From: Lachnospiraceae bacterium
GTDB taxonomy: Bacteria > Bacillota > Clostridia > Lachnospirales > Lachnospiraceae
Direction: 5' to 3'
NCBI GenBank assembly: GCA_022510745.1
Contig: JAFLSY010000007.1
Location: 1-64,000 of the forward strand
Length of the DNA: 64,000 nt
The notes under the pieces were generated by a model. It was not told the origin of the DNA, ran no database searches, and saw nothing but the letters and a program-made list of their open reading frames with translations. This document shows positions 1 through 8,866 of this stretch, piece after piece (position 1 is the stretch's first letter; each line of letters opens with the position of its first letter). The translations under genes and the position numbers were made by a program.

Positions 1-1
1 C

Positions 2-139
2 TTTGTGTGCACCCGGTTTCGCGGACCGCTCTTTCCATGCTCGCATGGCAAAGACGGGCTGCGGGAGCGGGTATAGGCGGGGCTAAGTCAATGAAATAAG
101 CCGAAGGCTTATGAATTGTCTTAGCTCTGCTCACACAAA
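2..139. repeat. Structured intergenic repeat element, copy 1
   Basis: This non-coding segment is bounded by inverted arms TTTGTGTG (2-9) and CACACAAA (132-139). It encloses a GC-rich hairpin carrying CATGCTCGCATG, and a second stem formed by GCTAAGTCAAT with ATTGTCTTAGC. A second element at 56098-56229 shares this architecture and the words CCCGGT, ATGCTCGCATG, CGGGC and TATAGG. It lies 3' of the tRNA-Ser pair in their direction of transcription. A dispersed structured repeat or 3'-end RNA element is inferred; no family name is claimed. Confidence 0.55.
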
Positions 140-308
140 CTCTTCGTTCTCTCCCGGTCCGGACTAACTCTGGTTAATCCTTACCGTTTTACTGTTTCTT
201 GGTTTGCTTGTTCTGAAAATTTTCTCTTTTAGAATTTTCAGGGTTGCATTGCTGTTTATTTGTCAAGGTACTGCATAAGGTAATTCCAATTTGAAGAAGT
301 TACCTAAC
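140..308. other. Intergenic, no gene seen
   Basis: No convincing reading frame is present. A 9 bp inverted repeat (CTGAAAATT at 213-221 and AATTTTCAG at 233-241) could form a hairpin about 70 bases beyond the 3' end of the tRNA pair. TTGTCAAGG near 270 resembles the tail sequences common around clostridial stable-RNA operons. Confidence 0.4.
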
Positions 309-396
309 GGAGAAGGAGGGATTTGAACCCTCGCGCCGCTATTAACGACCTGCACCCTTTCCAGGGGTGTCCCTTCGACCTCTTGGGTACTTCTCC
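309..396 (-). tRNA. tRNA-Ser (anticodon GGA)
   Basis: The minus strand folds as a class II tRNA of 88 bases. The acceptor arms are GGAGAAG and its complement, the T arm contains GGTTCAAATCC, the variable arm is long as expected for serine, and the anticodon loop CTGGAAA carries GGA. CCA is not encoded. It is the second gene of a tandem serine pair; the partner ends 87 bases upstream. Confidence 0.95.
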
Positions 397-483
397 AAAT
401 GAGGTTGAAACCTTAAAAATTATAATCAGCCACAAACAAGTTGTTTACCTTTCATTTGCGACCGGGGAGAAGGTATCTCCAGC

Positions 484-568
484 GGAGAGGGTGGGATTCG
501 AACCCACGCGCCCTTTCGGACAAACGGTTTTCAAGACCGCCTCGTTATGACCGCTTCGATACCTCTCC
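484..568 (-). tRNA. tRNA-Ser (anticodon UGA)
   Basis: This 85-base class II tRNA on the minus strand has acceptor arms GGAGAGG/CCTCTCC, T-arm sequence GGTTCGAATCC and an anticodon loop CTTGAAA carrying TGA. The variable arm is long. Together with the GGA isoacceptor downstream it reads most serine UCN codons. A good promoter lies about 30 bases upstream. Confidence 0.95.
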
Positions 569-599
569 AAGCGTGCGCCGTTCATTCAGCGCAAAAATT

Positions 600-628
600 A
601 TATTAACAAAAAAGGAAGAACGTGTCAA
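600..628 (-). promoter_or_regulatory. Promoter of the tRNA-Ser pair
   Basis: On the minus strand a perfect -35 TTGACA (623-628) is followed after 17 bases by TAATAT (600-605). TATAAT three bases further on (597-602) is an alternative -10. Transcription would start near 593, about 25 bases before the first tRNA. Confidence 0.65.
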
Positions 629-657
629 CAACTTTTTTCTAATTTTGCGCTATTTTT

Positions 658-2697
658 TTAAATATTTATTTTATAGAAAAAATTCAAAAACTTTGCCCGG
701 TAATTTTCTTCGCCTGCATAGGCAAACAGCCCCACCATGGCACCGGTAAAACGCTTGCCTTTCTTCAGTCCTTCATCGCATAAATAATACACATTCTGCA
801 GCTGTGCTGCCGTTTTCTTTTCGCCACCGTTTATCCTATAGAAAAAACTGCGCTGCAATTTCTTAGTTTCCACGGTAAATTCTATAGAGGTCAATGCTTC
901 CGCCAGTCTGGTTTTTCCATGGATAATATCCTGCTCACCGATATGTTCTTTTACCTGTATATATTCCCCGTTCTGCTCTTTCGACAAGCTGCAGGATACC
1001 CATGTGTTTTCATCATAATAGCAGATCAGGCCCGCTTCCTGTCCTTCCTGCATAGGAAGATATTCCATCAGCGTAGATGCAGTAAATATAAAATGCTCCT
1101 GTCTGCGCAGCAGGATGTTGCGGGAACCTACATCGCTCAAAGGGAGGCGGCTTCCTTTTAAAGAAAGAATACCTTCCTCCAAACGGATAGCATCTTCCTC
1201 AGGCGGGCGGGGCGTCATCCAATCTAAGGGCAGGCGGCTGCCTTCTCCCAGCAGATTCTTAGATTCTTCTCCATCTGAGTCCTGCAAAGCAAATTCTTTC
1301 ACCCAATTAATATTTTCTTTGCAATCTCCATGGCCTTCCTCTCCCGCTTCCTGTAACAGTAAAGGGCGCTTCTGCAATACACTGGGGCCTTTCAAGCCAT
1401 TGACAATCGGCCAGCCGTCCGCAGTCCATGTAATCGGATCCAGCGCTGTTTCCCTGCCTAAAATACTATAGGCACCGTCTATTTGCCGTCCACACAGGTA
1501 GACCATGTACCAATCTCCATCCGGAGTCTGTACCGGTTTTCCATGACCACAGCGCTGTATAGGCGCCGTTTCATCCATCTGCCGCAAAATAGGATTGTAA
1601 GGACAGGGCTCATATATACCAAACAGTTCTCTGGAACGGGAAACCGTAACTCTATGTCCCATTCCCGTGCCACCCTCTGCTTCAAAAAGATAGTAATAAC
1701 CGTCCTTCTTTAATAAATGAGGACCCTCAGGTGCCCTTTTATGGTCGCCATAGAATAGCAGGGAGGCCTCCCCTATCTGCCTGGCAGCATCCTCACTGAT
1801 TTCAAAAATACGTGCTCCCCGATTCAACAGCATATAACGCCTGCCGTCATCATCCGTAAAGATGGAAGGGTCAATGCCGTCCTCGTCCAAAAACACCGGT
1901 TCGCTGTAAGGGCCCTCCGGTTTGTCGGAAGAGACCACCATCTGTTTTCTGTAAACAGTTCCTGTATCATTGAGTCGATAGGTAGCACAGATATAATATC
2001 TTCCTTTATAATAGGAAATATCCGGTGCCCAATATCCCCTGCCGCCTTCCAGCCCGTCTAACTTTGCCCAATTCGGATTGGTTATGGCATATCCAATGAT
2101 TTCCCAGTGAATCAGATCTCGGGAATGGGATATAGGAATACAAGGAAAGAATATAAAAGAAGAATTTACCATATAATAGTCTTCACCCACTCTGACAATG
2201 GAAGGATCTGGATAAAAGCCGGTTCGAATGGGATTCCGATAGGACTCTTCATAGGAAAATCCCACGACCTGCGTAAAGTAGTCCTCTATTCCTGCAAAGT
2301 CCGCATGGAAACAAGCATATTTACTGTATATCCTCTCTCCCGCAGTCTGCTCTGCGGCCGCAAAATGTGCAATATCAAAAGGCGTCAGCAATTCGTTGTC
2401 GCCGGAAAGGGGGGACATGCCCACTCTCTCCACTAAATATTGCACCAGTTCCAAATTCCCGGACATAGCCCCATAATGCAAGATATTCCGATGCATACCA
2501 TCCGTAACATTCATGCTGGCACGGGAATACTCTACAATATATTTCACAATGGACAGATTACCCGTACGGGCAGCTAAAAAGCTCATGGGCAGCCCTTCTC
2601 TATCTACCTCGTCGATAATCGGCGGTTCTTCTGTTAAGAGACGCTCTACTTCTTCCAGATTTTCCAATATGATTGCCTGTTCTATGGATGACTGCAT
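658..2697 (-). CDS. Ankyrin-repeat / glycoside hydrolase family 43 fusion
   Basis: The protein has 679 residues from the ATG at 2697, chosen because GGGAGGAAA lies just before it; an earlier in-frame start has no such site. Residues about 1-115 are ankyrin-like helical repeats, with motifs such as GNLSIVKYIVE and GNLELVQYLVE. A GH43 five-bladed propeller follows, with the catalytic Asp in YPDPS (near 162), a second Asp in GIDPS (near 275) and the acid Glu in EGPH (near 324). The C-terminal ~200 residues look like the beta-sandwich of GH43 xylosidases and arabinofuranosidases. No signal peptide is seen, so a cytoplasmic role on imported pectin or xylan side-chain oligosaccharides is inferred. 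It is the last gene of the transporter operon. The exact substrate is unknown. Confidence 0.85.
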   Translation of the reverse strand: MQSSIEQAIILENLEEVERLLTEEPPIIDEVDREGLPMSFLAARTGNLSIVKYIVEYSRASMNVTDGMHRNILHYGAMSGNLELVQYLVERVGMSPLSGDNELLTPFDIAHFAAAEQTAGERIYSKYACFHADFAGIEDYFTQVVGFSYEESYRNPIRTGFYPDPSIVRVGEDYYMVNSSFIFFPCIPISHSRDLIHWEIIGYAITNPNWAKLDGLEGGRGYWAPDISYYKGRYYICATYRLNDTGTVYRKQMVVSSDKPEGPYSEPVFLDEDGIDPSIFTDDDGRRYMLLNRGARIFEISEDAARQIGEASLLFYGDHKRAPEGPHLLKKDGYYYLFEAEGGTGMGHRVTVSRSRELFGIYEPCPYNPILRQMDETAPIQRCGHGKPVQTPDGDWYMVYLCGRQIDGAYSILGRETALDPITWTADGWPIVNGLKGPSVLQKRPLLLQEAGEEGHGDCKENINWVKEFALQDSDGEESKNLLGEGSRLPLDWMTPRPPEEDAIRLEEGILSLKGSRLPLSDVGSRNILLRRQEHFIFTASTLMEYLPMQEGQEAGLICYYDENTWVSCSLSKEQNGEYIQVKEHIGEQDIIHGKTRLAEALTSIEFTVETKKLQRSFFYRINGGEKKTAAQLQNVYYLCDEGLKKGKRFTGAMVGLFAYAGEENYRAKFLNFFYKINI

Positions 2698-2757
2698 ACT
2701 TTCCTCCCTCATGAGTTTTCCAACAAATACCGACATATTTACGTTTGTATGCTTTAT

Positions 2758-3456
2758 CTATCTTATTTCCGGCAAAAGCAGTTCTTTATATTCTCCGCCC
2801 AGTTCCTTTAGTCCCTGCGCCACCAGACCGGCAAACTTTACCGCACCCTCATATTTTAAATGGGTATTATCTTCCTTTCCTTCCGGACAGGAGGCGTACT
2901 CGCCGGGTTTTAAATGCATGAACCATTTCAGAGTTTCCTCCGCACCTGCTTTTTCCATTTCCTTCCTACTTTGACTGAACAAGTCAACCAATGGTACGTT
3001 CTCCTGTTCAGCCGTCTCCTTCATGGCAGCCACATACTCGCCATGGGCGCCTGCATCCAGACGTTTCTCGTCTACAAAACATCGCCTTTCCAAAGGAGTG
3101 ATCAGCACCGGCTTTGCACCGTGACTCCTGGCCGTATCAATAAAGAGTTTCAGATTCTCCTTATAAGTGCCAAAAGGCTCTGTATATCTGGCAGGGTCCT
3201 GTATCTTCTCATCATTATGTCCGAACTGTATAAAAAGATAGTCCCCCTCCCCGATTTCTCTCGCAATCGGCTCTAAGCGCCCTTCGTCCAGAAAGCTCTT
3301 GGTGCTTCTGCCATTTTTGGCATGATTGCAAATAGTAATATCTTTCTCAATATATAAGGAAAAGACTTGACCGATACCGGTCTGGGGGTAGGTTGTGATA
3401 TCGTTTGTCTGTACAGTGGAATCCCCTGCCCAGAATATTCTTATTGTTTTTTTCAT
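2758..3456 (-). CDS. Rhamnogalacturonan acetylesterase-like SGNH hydrolase (CE12)
   Basis: This 232-residue protein shows the SGNH blocks in order: AGDST near residue 10 (nucleophile Ser), a conserved Gly/Asn segment NHAKNGRST near 44, GHND near 79, and DNTHLKYEG near the C terminus carrying the catalytic Asp and His. The pattern and length match carbohydrate esterase family 12, which removes acetyl groups from rhamnogalacturonan. The start at 3456 follows ACGGAGG; an upstream in-frame start lacks a site. No signal peptide is present, so it probably acts on imported oligosaccharides. It lies between the permease gene and the GH43 gene, all on the minus strand. Confidence 0.88.
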   Translation of the reverse strand: MKKTIRIFWAGDSTVQTNDITTYPQTGIGQVFSLYIEKDITICNHAKNGRSTKSFLDEGRLEPIAREIGEGDYLFIQFGHNDEKIQDPARYTEPFGTYKENLKLFIDTARSHGAKPVLITPLERRCFVDEKRLDAGAHGEYVAAMKETAEQENVPLVDLFSQSRKEMEKAGAEETLKWFMHLKPGEYASCPEGKEDNTHLKYEGAVKFAGLVAQGLKELGGEYKELLLPEIR

Positions 3457-3500
3457 AAAAACCTCCGTTATAAAAGGTCGATACATGCGTTATTTAAAAA

Positions 3501-3544
3501 ACAAGGGAAACCGCGGTTTCCTTTGACACCGAAGTTTCCCTTGT
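3501..3544. repeat. Intercistronic inverted repeat
   Basis: ACAAGGGAAAC (3501-3511) pairs with GTTTCCCTTGT (3534-3544), and an inner palindrome GAAACCGCGGTTTC overlaps the left arm. It lies between the permease and esterase genes and may stabilise or partly terminate the mRNA. No strong U run follows on the minus strand. Confidence 0.5.
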
Positions 3545-3569
3545 ATAAGTTCTGAAATTATGTGTCGGA

Positions 3570-4415
3570 TTATTCCTTTACCGCACCGATATTTACACCC
3601 TTTACAAAGTATTTCTGTAAGAAAGGATACAGAATCATGAAAGGAATAATAACAATGATAACCGCTGCATTCTTTACCGTATTCTCCGTTGCGTTGCTGC
3701 CTGCAGAAGGGGGCAGCTCGCTTCCCTGGATCATTCCGCGCAACTTCATCTGGAAGTTATACCATTTGGAGTCTGTAATATACAATTTGTAATGGGTATA
3801 ATCGTTCCAGTAGGTAACCGCAAACATCAGACCGATGGACGCCAAAGCAGCCTTTGACATCGGAAGCACGATTCGGATAAAAGTCTGCATGGGGGAACAT
3901 CCATCCAGAGTGGCCGACTCAAACAAGCTGGCCGGGATTCCTTCAAAGAAGTTCCTCATAAGTACCAGATTGTATACGTTCAAAGCCGGGAACAGGATAA
4001 CAACCCCCAGCGTATTCGTCAGATGCAGTCCTCTCAATACCAGGTAGGTAGGAATCATACCGCCGTTGAATATCATGGTAAACAAGAGCAGGCCCGCAAA
4101 GAGATTTCTTCCCGGCATCTCCCACTGGATCAATACATAGGCACCCAGCGTAGACAAGGTCAACGCAACGAGTGTACCCACTATGGTAGTAAAGAAAGAG
4201 ATCAACAGCGGACGGGACAAGGTAGGATTGGCAAAAACCTGCTTATATCCGTCAAATCCGAAAACCTCCGGCCACAGCTTCATACCGTACGCAGTACGCA
4301 AGTCAAAGGAGTCCACAATTACCTTCCACATGGGAATCAGGATAATAAATGCTACCAGTATAAATATAATTCCATTGATAATCTGAAAAATTGAAATTTT
4401 CTTTTTTGTTTTCAT
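3570..4415 (-). CDS. Carbohydrate ABC transporter permease, LplC/YtcP type
   Basis: This 281-residue protein has about six membrane segments. The cytoplasmic EAA loop of binding-protein-dependent permeases appears as ASLFESATLDGCSPMQTFIRI, followed by VLP. Length and motifs match the CUT1 subfamily paired with LplB/YteP, which import complex oligosaccharides such as rhamnogalacturonides. Its partner permease and lipoprotein receptor are encoded just upstream. No ATPase gene is in the locus. CUT1 systems of this kind often share one MsmX-like ATPase encoded elsewhere, which is inferred here. Confidence 0.92.
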   Translation of the reverse strand: MKTKKKISIFQIINGIIFILVAFIILIPMWKVIVDSFDLRTAYGMKLWPEVFGFDGYKQVFANPTLSRPLLISFFTTIVGTLVALTLSTLGAYVLIQWEMPGRNLFAGLLLFTMIFNGGMIPTYLVLRGLHLTNTLGVVILFPALNVYNLVLMRNFFEGIPASLFESATLDGCSPMQTFIRIVLPMSKAALASIGLMFAVTYWNDYTHYKLYITDSKWYNFQMKLRGMIQGSELPPSAGSNATENTVKNAAVIIVIIPFMILYPFLQKYFVKGVNIGAVKE

Positions 4416-4427
4416 ACCAGTCCCTCC

Positions 4428-5384
4428 TTACACAATGCCCCTGCCGTCGCGTACCTTCTTGCTCCACTGGTTGCAGACAAGAACGAGCACCATACCTACC
4501 ATGGACTTAAACAGACCCACAGCCGTTGTATAGCCGTAGTTCGGAATACCGCCGCTGTTAAAGCTCTGATAATAGATGTATGTCTCAAGTACGTTTGACA
4601 CACTTAAGGTAGCGTCGTTCTGTAAAACGAAAGCCGACTCGAACAGGTTCATAACCTTTGCAAGGTTTAAGATGATAACAGTCAAAATCGTATTAGCTAA
4701 CTGAGGGAAGGTAATATACCTCATTTTCCCCCATCTGCCGGCGCCGTCAATGGCAGCCGCTTCATAGAGATCTGTATTGATACCGGCAAGAGTAGCCATA
4801 AAAATAACGGTCTGCCAGCCGGTTTCTTTCCATAAATTAATGACATAATAAGCAGGGCGCCACCACTTGGTGCTTCCCAAGAAGTAGATCATACTGCCGG
4901 AGTCCACAATGCCAAATTTTACCAGAAATGAATTGACAAGTCCGCTACTGGAAGGTGACAGGATCAAGGAAAAGATAGATGCCGTCACAACCCAGGACAT
5001 AAAGTGGGGCAGATAAATAATCGTCTGAACCACTTTTTTGAATAAAAGGCTTGCAATCTCATTTAATAATATTGATACGATTACCGCAAAAGCCGTCGTC
5101 AAAAGGAGCTTGATAACACTGATCTGGATAGTATTCCAAAATGCCCCCCAGAAGTTTTTCATTGAAAACATCCGTTTGAAATTTTCAAACCACACTATAT
5201 CCGGCGCTTTGATACCATTATAGTTCGTAAACGCGTAGCGGATACCAAACATCGGCGCATAGAAAAAGATAATGGCAAATACCAGTACCGGAAGGAACAT
5301 CACATAGAATCCTTTATATTTATACATTCTTGCCAAAGTTTTTTTGGCTGAAGGTTTTGCTTTTTTAATCTTTTTTTCTCCCAT
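4428..5384 (-). CDS. Carbohydrate ABC transporter permease, LplB/YteP type
   Basis: This 318-residue inner membrane permease has a basic N terminus rich in lysine, a first hydrophobic segment near residues 28-48 and the EAA-type loop DLYEAAAIDGAGRWGKMRYI followed by TFP. It forms a heterodimer with the LplC-type permease encoded 12 bases downstream. Together with the lipoprotein encoded upstream it makes a CUT1 oligosaccharide importer. Its place in an operon with CE12 and GH43 enzymes suggests pectic side-chain oligosaccharides as cargo. Confidence 0.92.
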   Translation of the reverse strand: MGEKKIKKAKPSAKKTLARMYKYKGFYVMFLPVLVFAIIFFYAPMFGIRYAFTNYNGIKAPDIVWFENFKRMFSMKNFWGAFWNTIQISVIKLLLTTAFAVIVSILLNEIASLLFKKVVQTIIYLPHFMSWVVTASIFSLILSPSSSGLVNSFLVKFGIVDSGSMIYFLGSTKWWRPAYYVINLWKETGWQTVIFMATLAGINTDLYEAAAIDGAGRWGKMRYITFPQLANTILTVIILNLAKVMNLFESAFVLQNDATLSVSNVLETYIYYQSFNSGGIPNYGYTTAVGLFKSMVGMVLVLVCNQWSKKVRDGRGIV

Positions 5385-5411
5385 ATCTGCCCTTCCTTCT
5401 CATAAAAATAA

Positions 5412-5477
5412 TAAAAAGAGTCGGCACTCTTTTTATGGAAAGATTAGGCGGAGTCTGGATTTTCTACTCCGCCTAAT
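5412..5477 (-). terminator. Two hairpins between binding protein and permease genes
   Basis: ATTAGGCGGAGT (5443-5454) pairs with ACTCCGCCTAAT (5466-5477). Beyond it in the direction of transcription, AAAAAGAGT and ACTCTTTTT (5412-5434) form a second stem followed by an AT-rich run. Such stems commonly allow the binding-protein message to be more abundant than the permease message; partial termination is inferred. Confidence 0.6.
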
Positions 5478-5506
5478 TCCAAATCACTTATAAATCATTT
5501 ATCCTA

Positions 5507-7126
5507 TTACTGTGCATTCAGAGAGTCAACGATCAATTTGGACATTTCGGCATAACCGTTATCCTCGTACTCTTTATATGCTTCTTCAACAGTCATCTGA
5601 CCAAGAGCAACTCTTGCAACTAAGGACTGCTTCTCTGTCATCAAATCACCGTTGTACTGGTTCATCTCAGCAGTAGAAGGAACAACGAATGCACCTACGG
5701 AATTAGCATTGAATAATTGCTGTGCAGCCAATGCTTCCGGGGCAACCGTCGTCTCACGAGGGTCACCTGCCAGTGCGGTAAGAGCCAGCATGGGATCGAT
5801 GTGAGCCTTGGTGTACTGAGAACCGGGAGACTCTAAGTTATCCAGCATATGGAACTCGCCTGCGGCATAAACCTTCGGCTTCTCGGTATCTGCATACAAG
5901 GTCTCTTCTGCTGTTGACCAGTGAACGCCCTCTACACCGTAGGTCCACAGGAACTGTACATCGCCGCCGTCCTGCATAGCCTCAATGAAGTATTTGAATA
6001 CGCCTTCTGGATTTGCGCACTGAGTGGTGATACACCATGCCGGAGATACACGGTCGATATAAGCGGGACCGCTGGCAAGGGGAGGTACAATCTCTTTAAG
6101 AGGAGGTAAAGCAACCAATTCGCTGTCAATACCATTGTTATTAAGGTTGTTCTTTAAGTTGGAAGCCCAGGTTCCTGCCCAGTAAGTAAATACGCCCAAG
6201 CTGTCGTCGTAATATTTATTACGAACATCGCCTGTACCATAAGTATTGGTCTCGGGATCGATAATACCATCAGCAACGCCCTGTGCAAGTCTAGCCATAG
6301 CGTCCTTCATAGCCTGCTCTTCAAAACCGTCTACCCATGTGCCGTCAGCTTTCTGATAGAAAGCCGGCCATGCATCCTGATAGAACTCAGACAGATAGTT
6401 GATGTAAGGAGCTTCTGCGTTAAGGAATCCGGCAGCTGCCAATACATAATCAACGCCTTTTGCCTCTTTCACTTTGAGAAGCATATCATAGTACTCATCA
6501 AAGTTGGTAGGTAAAGTAGTGATACCTGCTGCATCAAGCCATGCCTGCTTTACATAGGTCACACAGCCGTTACCGTGTGTTGCGGGCATACCGTACAGTG
6601 CACCGTCAATGTACATGGACTCTACAACGCTTGCGCCGTTGTATGCTTCCTGACGAGCCTTTAAGTCAGAAGCTTCCCAAGCAGCGGACATATCCCAAAG
6701 CACACCTTCGGAACCATAGCTGGAAAGGTAATTGGATGAAAGGATCACAACATCCGGCCAATCGCCGCCGGCAATTGTCTGACCTACTACATCATAGTAG
6801 CCGGTATGGTCAGGCTGGATAATTTCAATTTCAATGCCAAGAAGCTCTTCCAATTTAGCCTCAAACGCATCCCTTCCGTTCTCCTGAGTAAATACCGTTC
6901 CGTCCACCATAATGGTGATTTTTTCAGGCTTTACGATTTCAGCCGCATCGGAACCGCCGTTTTCAGCCCCCCCGTTGTTGGAGCCGGACTCGTTGTTAGT
7001 ACCGCCACCGTTGTTAGAACCGCCGCCGTTGTTAGAACCGCCGCCGGAGTTGGAGTCGTTACCACATCCTGCCAATGAAGCTACCATAATAGCTGCCATC
7101 AACAAAGAAAGTACTTTCTTCTTCAT
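5507..7126 (-). CDS. Extracellular solute-binding lipoprotein of the oligosaccharide importer (LplA type)
   Basis: This 539-residue protein begins with MKKKVLSLLMAAIMV and a lipobox LAGC, so it is exported and lipid-anchored. A Gly/Asn/Ser-rich flexible linker of about 40 residues follows, then a family 1-like solute-binding fold. The start at 7126 follows AAGGAGG; an in-frame start 45 bases upstream has no site. It delivers oligosaccharide to the two permeases encoded next in the operon. Hairpins after the gene fit the higher expression usual for binding proteins. A clear promoter and operator lie upstream. Confidence 0.9.
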   Translation of the reverse strand: MKKKVLSLLMAAIMVASLAGCGNDSNSGGGSNNGGGSNNGGGTNNESGSNNGGAENGGSDAAEIVKPEKITIMVDGTVFTQENGRDAFEAKLEELLGIEIEIIQPDHTGYYDVVGQTIAGGDWPDVVILSSNYLSSYGSEGVLWDMSAAWEASDLKARQEAYNGASVVESMYIDGALYGMPATHGNGCVTYVKQAWLDAAGITTLPTNFDEYYDMLLKVKEAKGVDYVLAAAGFLNAEAPYINYLSEFYQDAWPAFYQKADGTWVDGFEEQAMKDAMARLAQGVADGIIDPETNTYGTGDVRNKYYDDSLGVFTYWAGTWASNLKNNLNNNGIDSELVALPPLKEIVPPLASGPAYIDRVSPAWCITTQCANPEGVFKYFIEAMQDGGDVQFLWTYGVEGVHWSTAEETLYADTEKPKVYAAGEFHMLDNLESPGSQYTKAHIDPMLALTALAGDPRETTVAPEALAAQQLFNANSVGAFVVPSTAEMNQYNGDLMTEKQSLVARVALGQMTVEEAYKEYEDNGYAEMSKLIVDSLNAQ

Positions 7127-7156
7127 AATAACCTCCTTATTGTTTACTTGATTCGA

Positions 7157-7170
7157 TGTAAGCACTTTCA
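7157..7170. promoter_or_regulatory. CRE/LacI-type operator (TGTAAGCACTTTCA)
   Basis: This imperfect palindrome differs at one position from the catabolite-responsive element consensus TGWAANCGNTNWCA. It starts a few bases downstream of the predicted transcription start of the binding-protein operon, a position where bound repressor would block transcription. CcpA or the LacI regulator at 37696 could bind it. Confidence 0.55.
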
Positions 7171-7182
7171 CATCATGAAAGA

Positions 7183-7212
7183 ATTATATCATATTCATAT
7201 GCGGCTTGTAAA
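7183..7212 (-). promoter_or_regulatory. Promoter of the oligosaccharide transport operon
   Basis: On the minus strand -35 TTTACA (7207-7212) and -10 TATAAT (7183-7188) are separated by 18 bases. The predicted start is near 7176, giving a leader of about 50 bases that contains the operator at 7157-7170. Confidence 0.7.
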
Positions 7213-7271
7213 GAAAAATATCAAAAAATCAATATTATACCCTAGAAAAGGATAATTTATACCCCCATTTA

Positions 7272-7285
7272 TGTAAGCGTTTACA
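7272..7285. promoter_or_regulatory. Perfect CRE/LacI-type operator (TGTAAGCGTTTACA)
   Basis: Every position agrees with TGWAANCGNTNWCA, and the site is nearly a perfect palindrome. It lies just upstream of the -35 of the divergent serine hydrolase gene and about 60 bases behind the transport operon promoter. With 7157-7170 it forms an operator pair around the divergent promoters. Confidence 0.7.
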
Positions 7286-7289
7286 TTTC

Positions 7290-7318
7290 TTGTTATTCTT
7301 TCGCTGCTATGTTATTAT
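7290..7318 (+). promoter_or_regulatory. Promoter of the serine hydrolase gene
   Basis: -35 TTGTTA (7290-7295) and -10 TATTAT (7313-7318) are spaced by 17 bases. The predicted start falls about 20 bases before the start codon at 7346. Confidence 0.5.
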
Positions 7319-7345
7319 AAAAACAAAAAATCGGAGAGGATTTTC

Positions 7346-8866
7346 ATGCAGAAATCTAACATCACATATTCAAAAAAAGAATCCATGCAAAAACTACCGC
7401 TTGCCGCTCCCATAAAGGTCGGCATACCGTCCTCCTCAATTTTAAGGCTCCTTGACAGACTGGATCACTATCAGGTCAATCTGCACAGCCTGTTGTTGAT
7501 GCGTCACGGAAAGCTGGCTGCTGAGGGTTACTATGCCCCCAACGGTCCCGATGATCTGCACCGGATGTTTTCTATCTGTAAGACATTGAATGCTTTGGCT
7601 GTCGGATTACTGGCGGAGGAGGGAAAGTTATCTTTGGACGACCCGATCGTCTCCTATTTCCCGGATAAAGTGCCGAACGACGCACATCCCTGGATTTTGG
7701 AAATGACCATCCGCAACATGCTGATGATGCGCACCTGCCATGCTTCTACCACTTATAAATATGATGTACATAAAGAATGGGTGGAAAGTTTTTTTACCAC
7801 AAAACCTACCCATAAGCCGGGAACCGTGTTTCACTACGATACCTCTGCTGCTCATGTACTCTGCGTTTTGACGGAGCGTTTGAGCGGTAGGCCCATGCTG
7901 GATTATTTAAAAGATAAGGTTTTGCGTAGAATAGGTTGGTCCGAGGCCTCCTACATGCTGAAAAATGAATTTGGGGATGCCCAAGGTGGCAGCGGTCTGA
8001 TGGCCACCTCCAAAGATATCTTGCTGTTGGGAATGCTGTTGATGCAGGGAGGACGCTGGGAAGATGAACAACTTCTGCCCGCCGCTTATGTGAAGGAAAT
8101 GATCTCCAACCTGACTCCTAACTCATTGACCGGAGGAGTTATCAGTGAGGCGCAGGGATATGGCTACCAGCTCTGGTGTTCCAAATACGAGGGCTTTACC
8201 TGCTATGGTATGGGAGGCCAGCTGGCTATCTGCCTGCCTAAGCAGGATATGATTTTAGTGACTACCGCGGATACACAGGGCTGCGGTGGCGGCAACGATC
8301 TGATCTATAACAGCTTTTATGAGGAAATTCTGCCCGCATTGGACACTCATCCGGTGGACGAGGCCACGGAAGCTGCCCAGACTGCCCTATTGGCAGAGCG
8401 TCTTGCTTCTCTGGCGCTTGCTCCCTTAAAAAAATGGCGCCGCACGGTTCTGGATATTCCGTACGACTCCTCATTCTTAAATTCAGCCACCTGTGCAGCC
8501 AGAATCAATCATATTAATTTTTGTATCGAGGACAATCCACAGAGCTTTACTGCCCTCAGACTTACGCTCTCTGACAAAGATGGTACTCTTGACTTTACCC
8601 GAAACGGCATCTCCTACAGCCTGCCCTTCGGGCTGGATGCCTGTCTTCCCGGCACTTTTCCTGAATATAATATGGCCTGCGCTACCAGCGCCATGTGGTT
8701 ATCCCCGGACACCTTCTGTGTAAAATCCCATCTGCTGGATACCTGCGTGGGTTCCGTGCAGTTCGAGCTGGTTTTCGGAGAGAATGATGTAACAGTCTTT
8801 ATGAAAAAGATTGAAGAAACCCTGTTTAATGAGTATGCTGGGCATTTGTACGGGCGTATTGCTTAA
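7346..8866 (+). CDS. Serine hydrolase, beta-lactamase/penicillin-binding-protein fold
   Basis: This 506-residue protein has the class C beta-lactamase-like fold: the SxxK motif is SICK at 76-79, a Tyr motif YDT is at 164-166 and a Gly-rich GMGGQ follows near residue 295. About 150 C-terminal residues extend beyond the catalytic domain. Proteins of this type include esterases, D-aminopeptidases and PBP4*-like enzymes; the substrate cannot be read from sequence. No signal peptide is present. The start follows GGAGAGGA. The gene is divergent from the pectin transport operon and shares its operator region, so a deacylating role on carbohydrate esters is possible but unproven. Its 3' end overlaps ispD by 4 bases, convergently. 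Confidence 0.82.
   Translation: MQKSNITYSKKESMQKLPLAAPIKVGIPSSSILRLLDRLDHYQVNLHSLLLMRHGKLAAEGYYAPNGPDDLHRMFSICKTLNALAVGLLAEEGKLSLDDPIVSYFPDKVPNDAHPWILEMTIRNMLMMRTCHASTTYKYDVHKEWVESFFTTKPTHKPGTVFHYDTSAAHVLCVLTERLSGRPMLDYLKDKVLRRIGWSEASYMLKNEFGDAQGGSGLMATSKDILLLGMLLMQGGRWEDEQLLPAAYVKEMISNLTPNSLTGGVISEAQGYGYQLWCSKYEGFTCYGMGGQLAICLPKQDMILVTTADTQGCGGGNDLIYNSFYEEILPALDTHPVDEATEAAQTALLAERLASLALAPLKKWRRTVLDIPYDSSFLNSATCAARINHINFCIEDNPQSFTALRLTLSDKDGTLDFTRNGISYSLPFGLDACLPGTFPEYNMACATSAMWLSPDTFCVKSHLLDTCVGSVQFELVFGENDVTVFMKKIEETLFNEYAGHLYGRIA

Noticed and set aside
6950..7070. Short tandem repeat as a regulatory or mobile sequence
   Set aside because: The repeated bases encode the Gly/Asn/Ser linker of the binding lipoprotein and are explained by that.
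7346..8866. Beta-lactamase giving antibiotic resistance
   Set aside because: There is no signal peptide, the Tyr motif is YDT and not the class C YxN, and the setting is a pectin locus.
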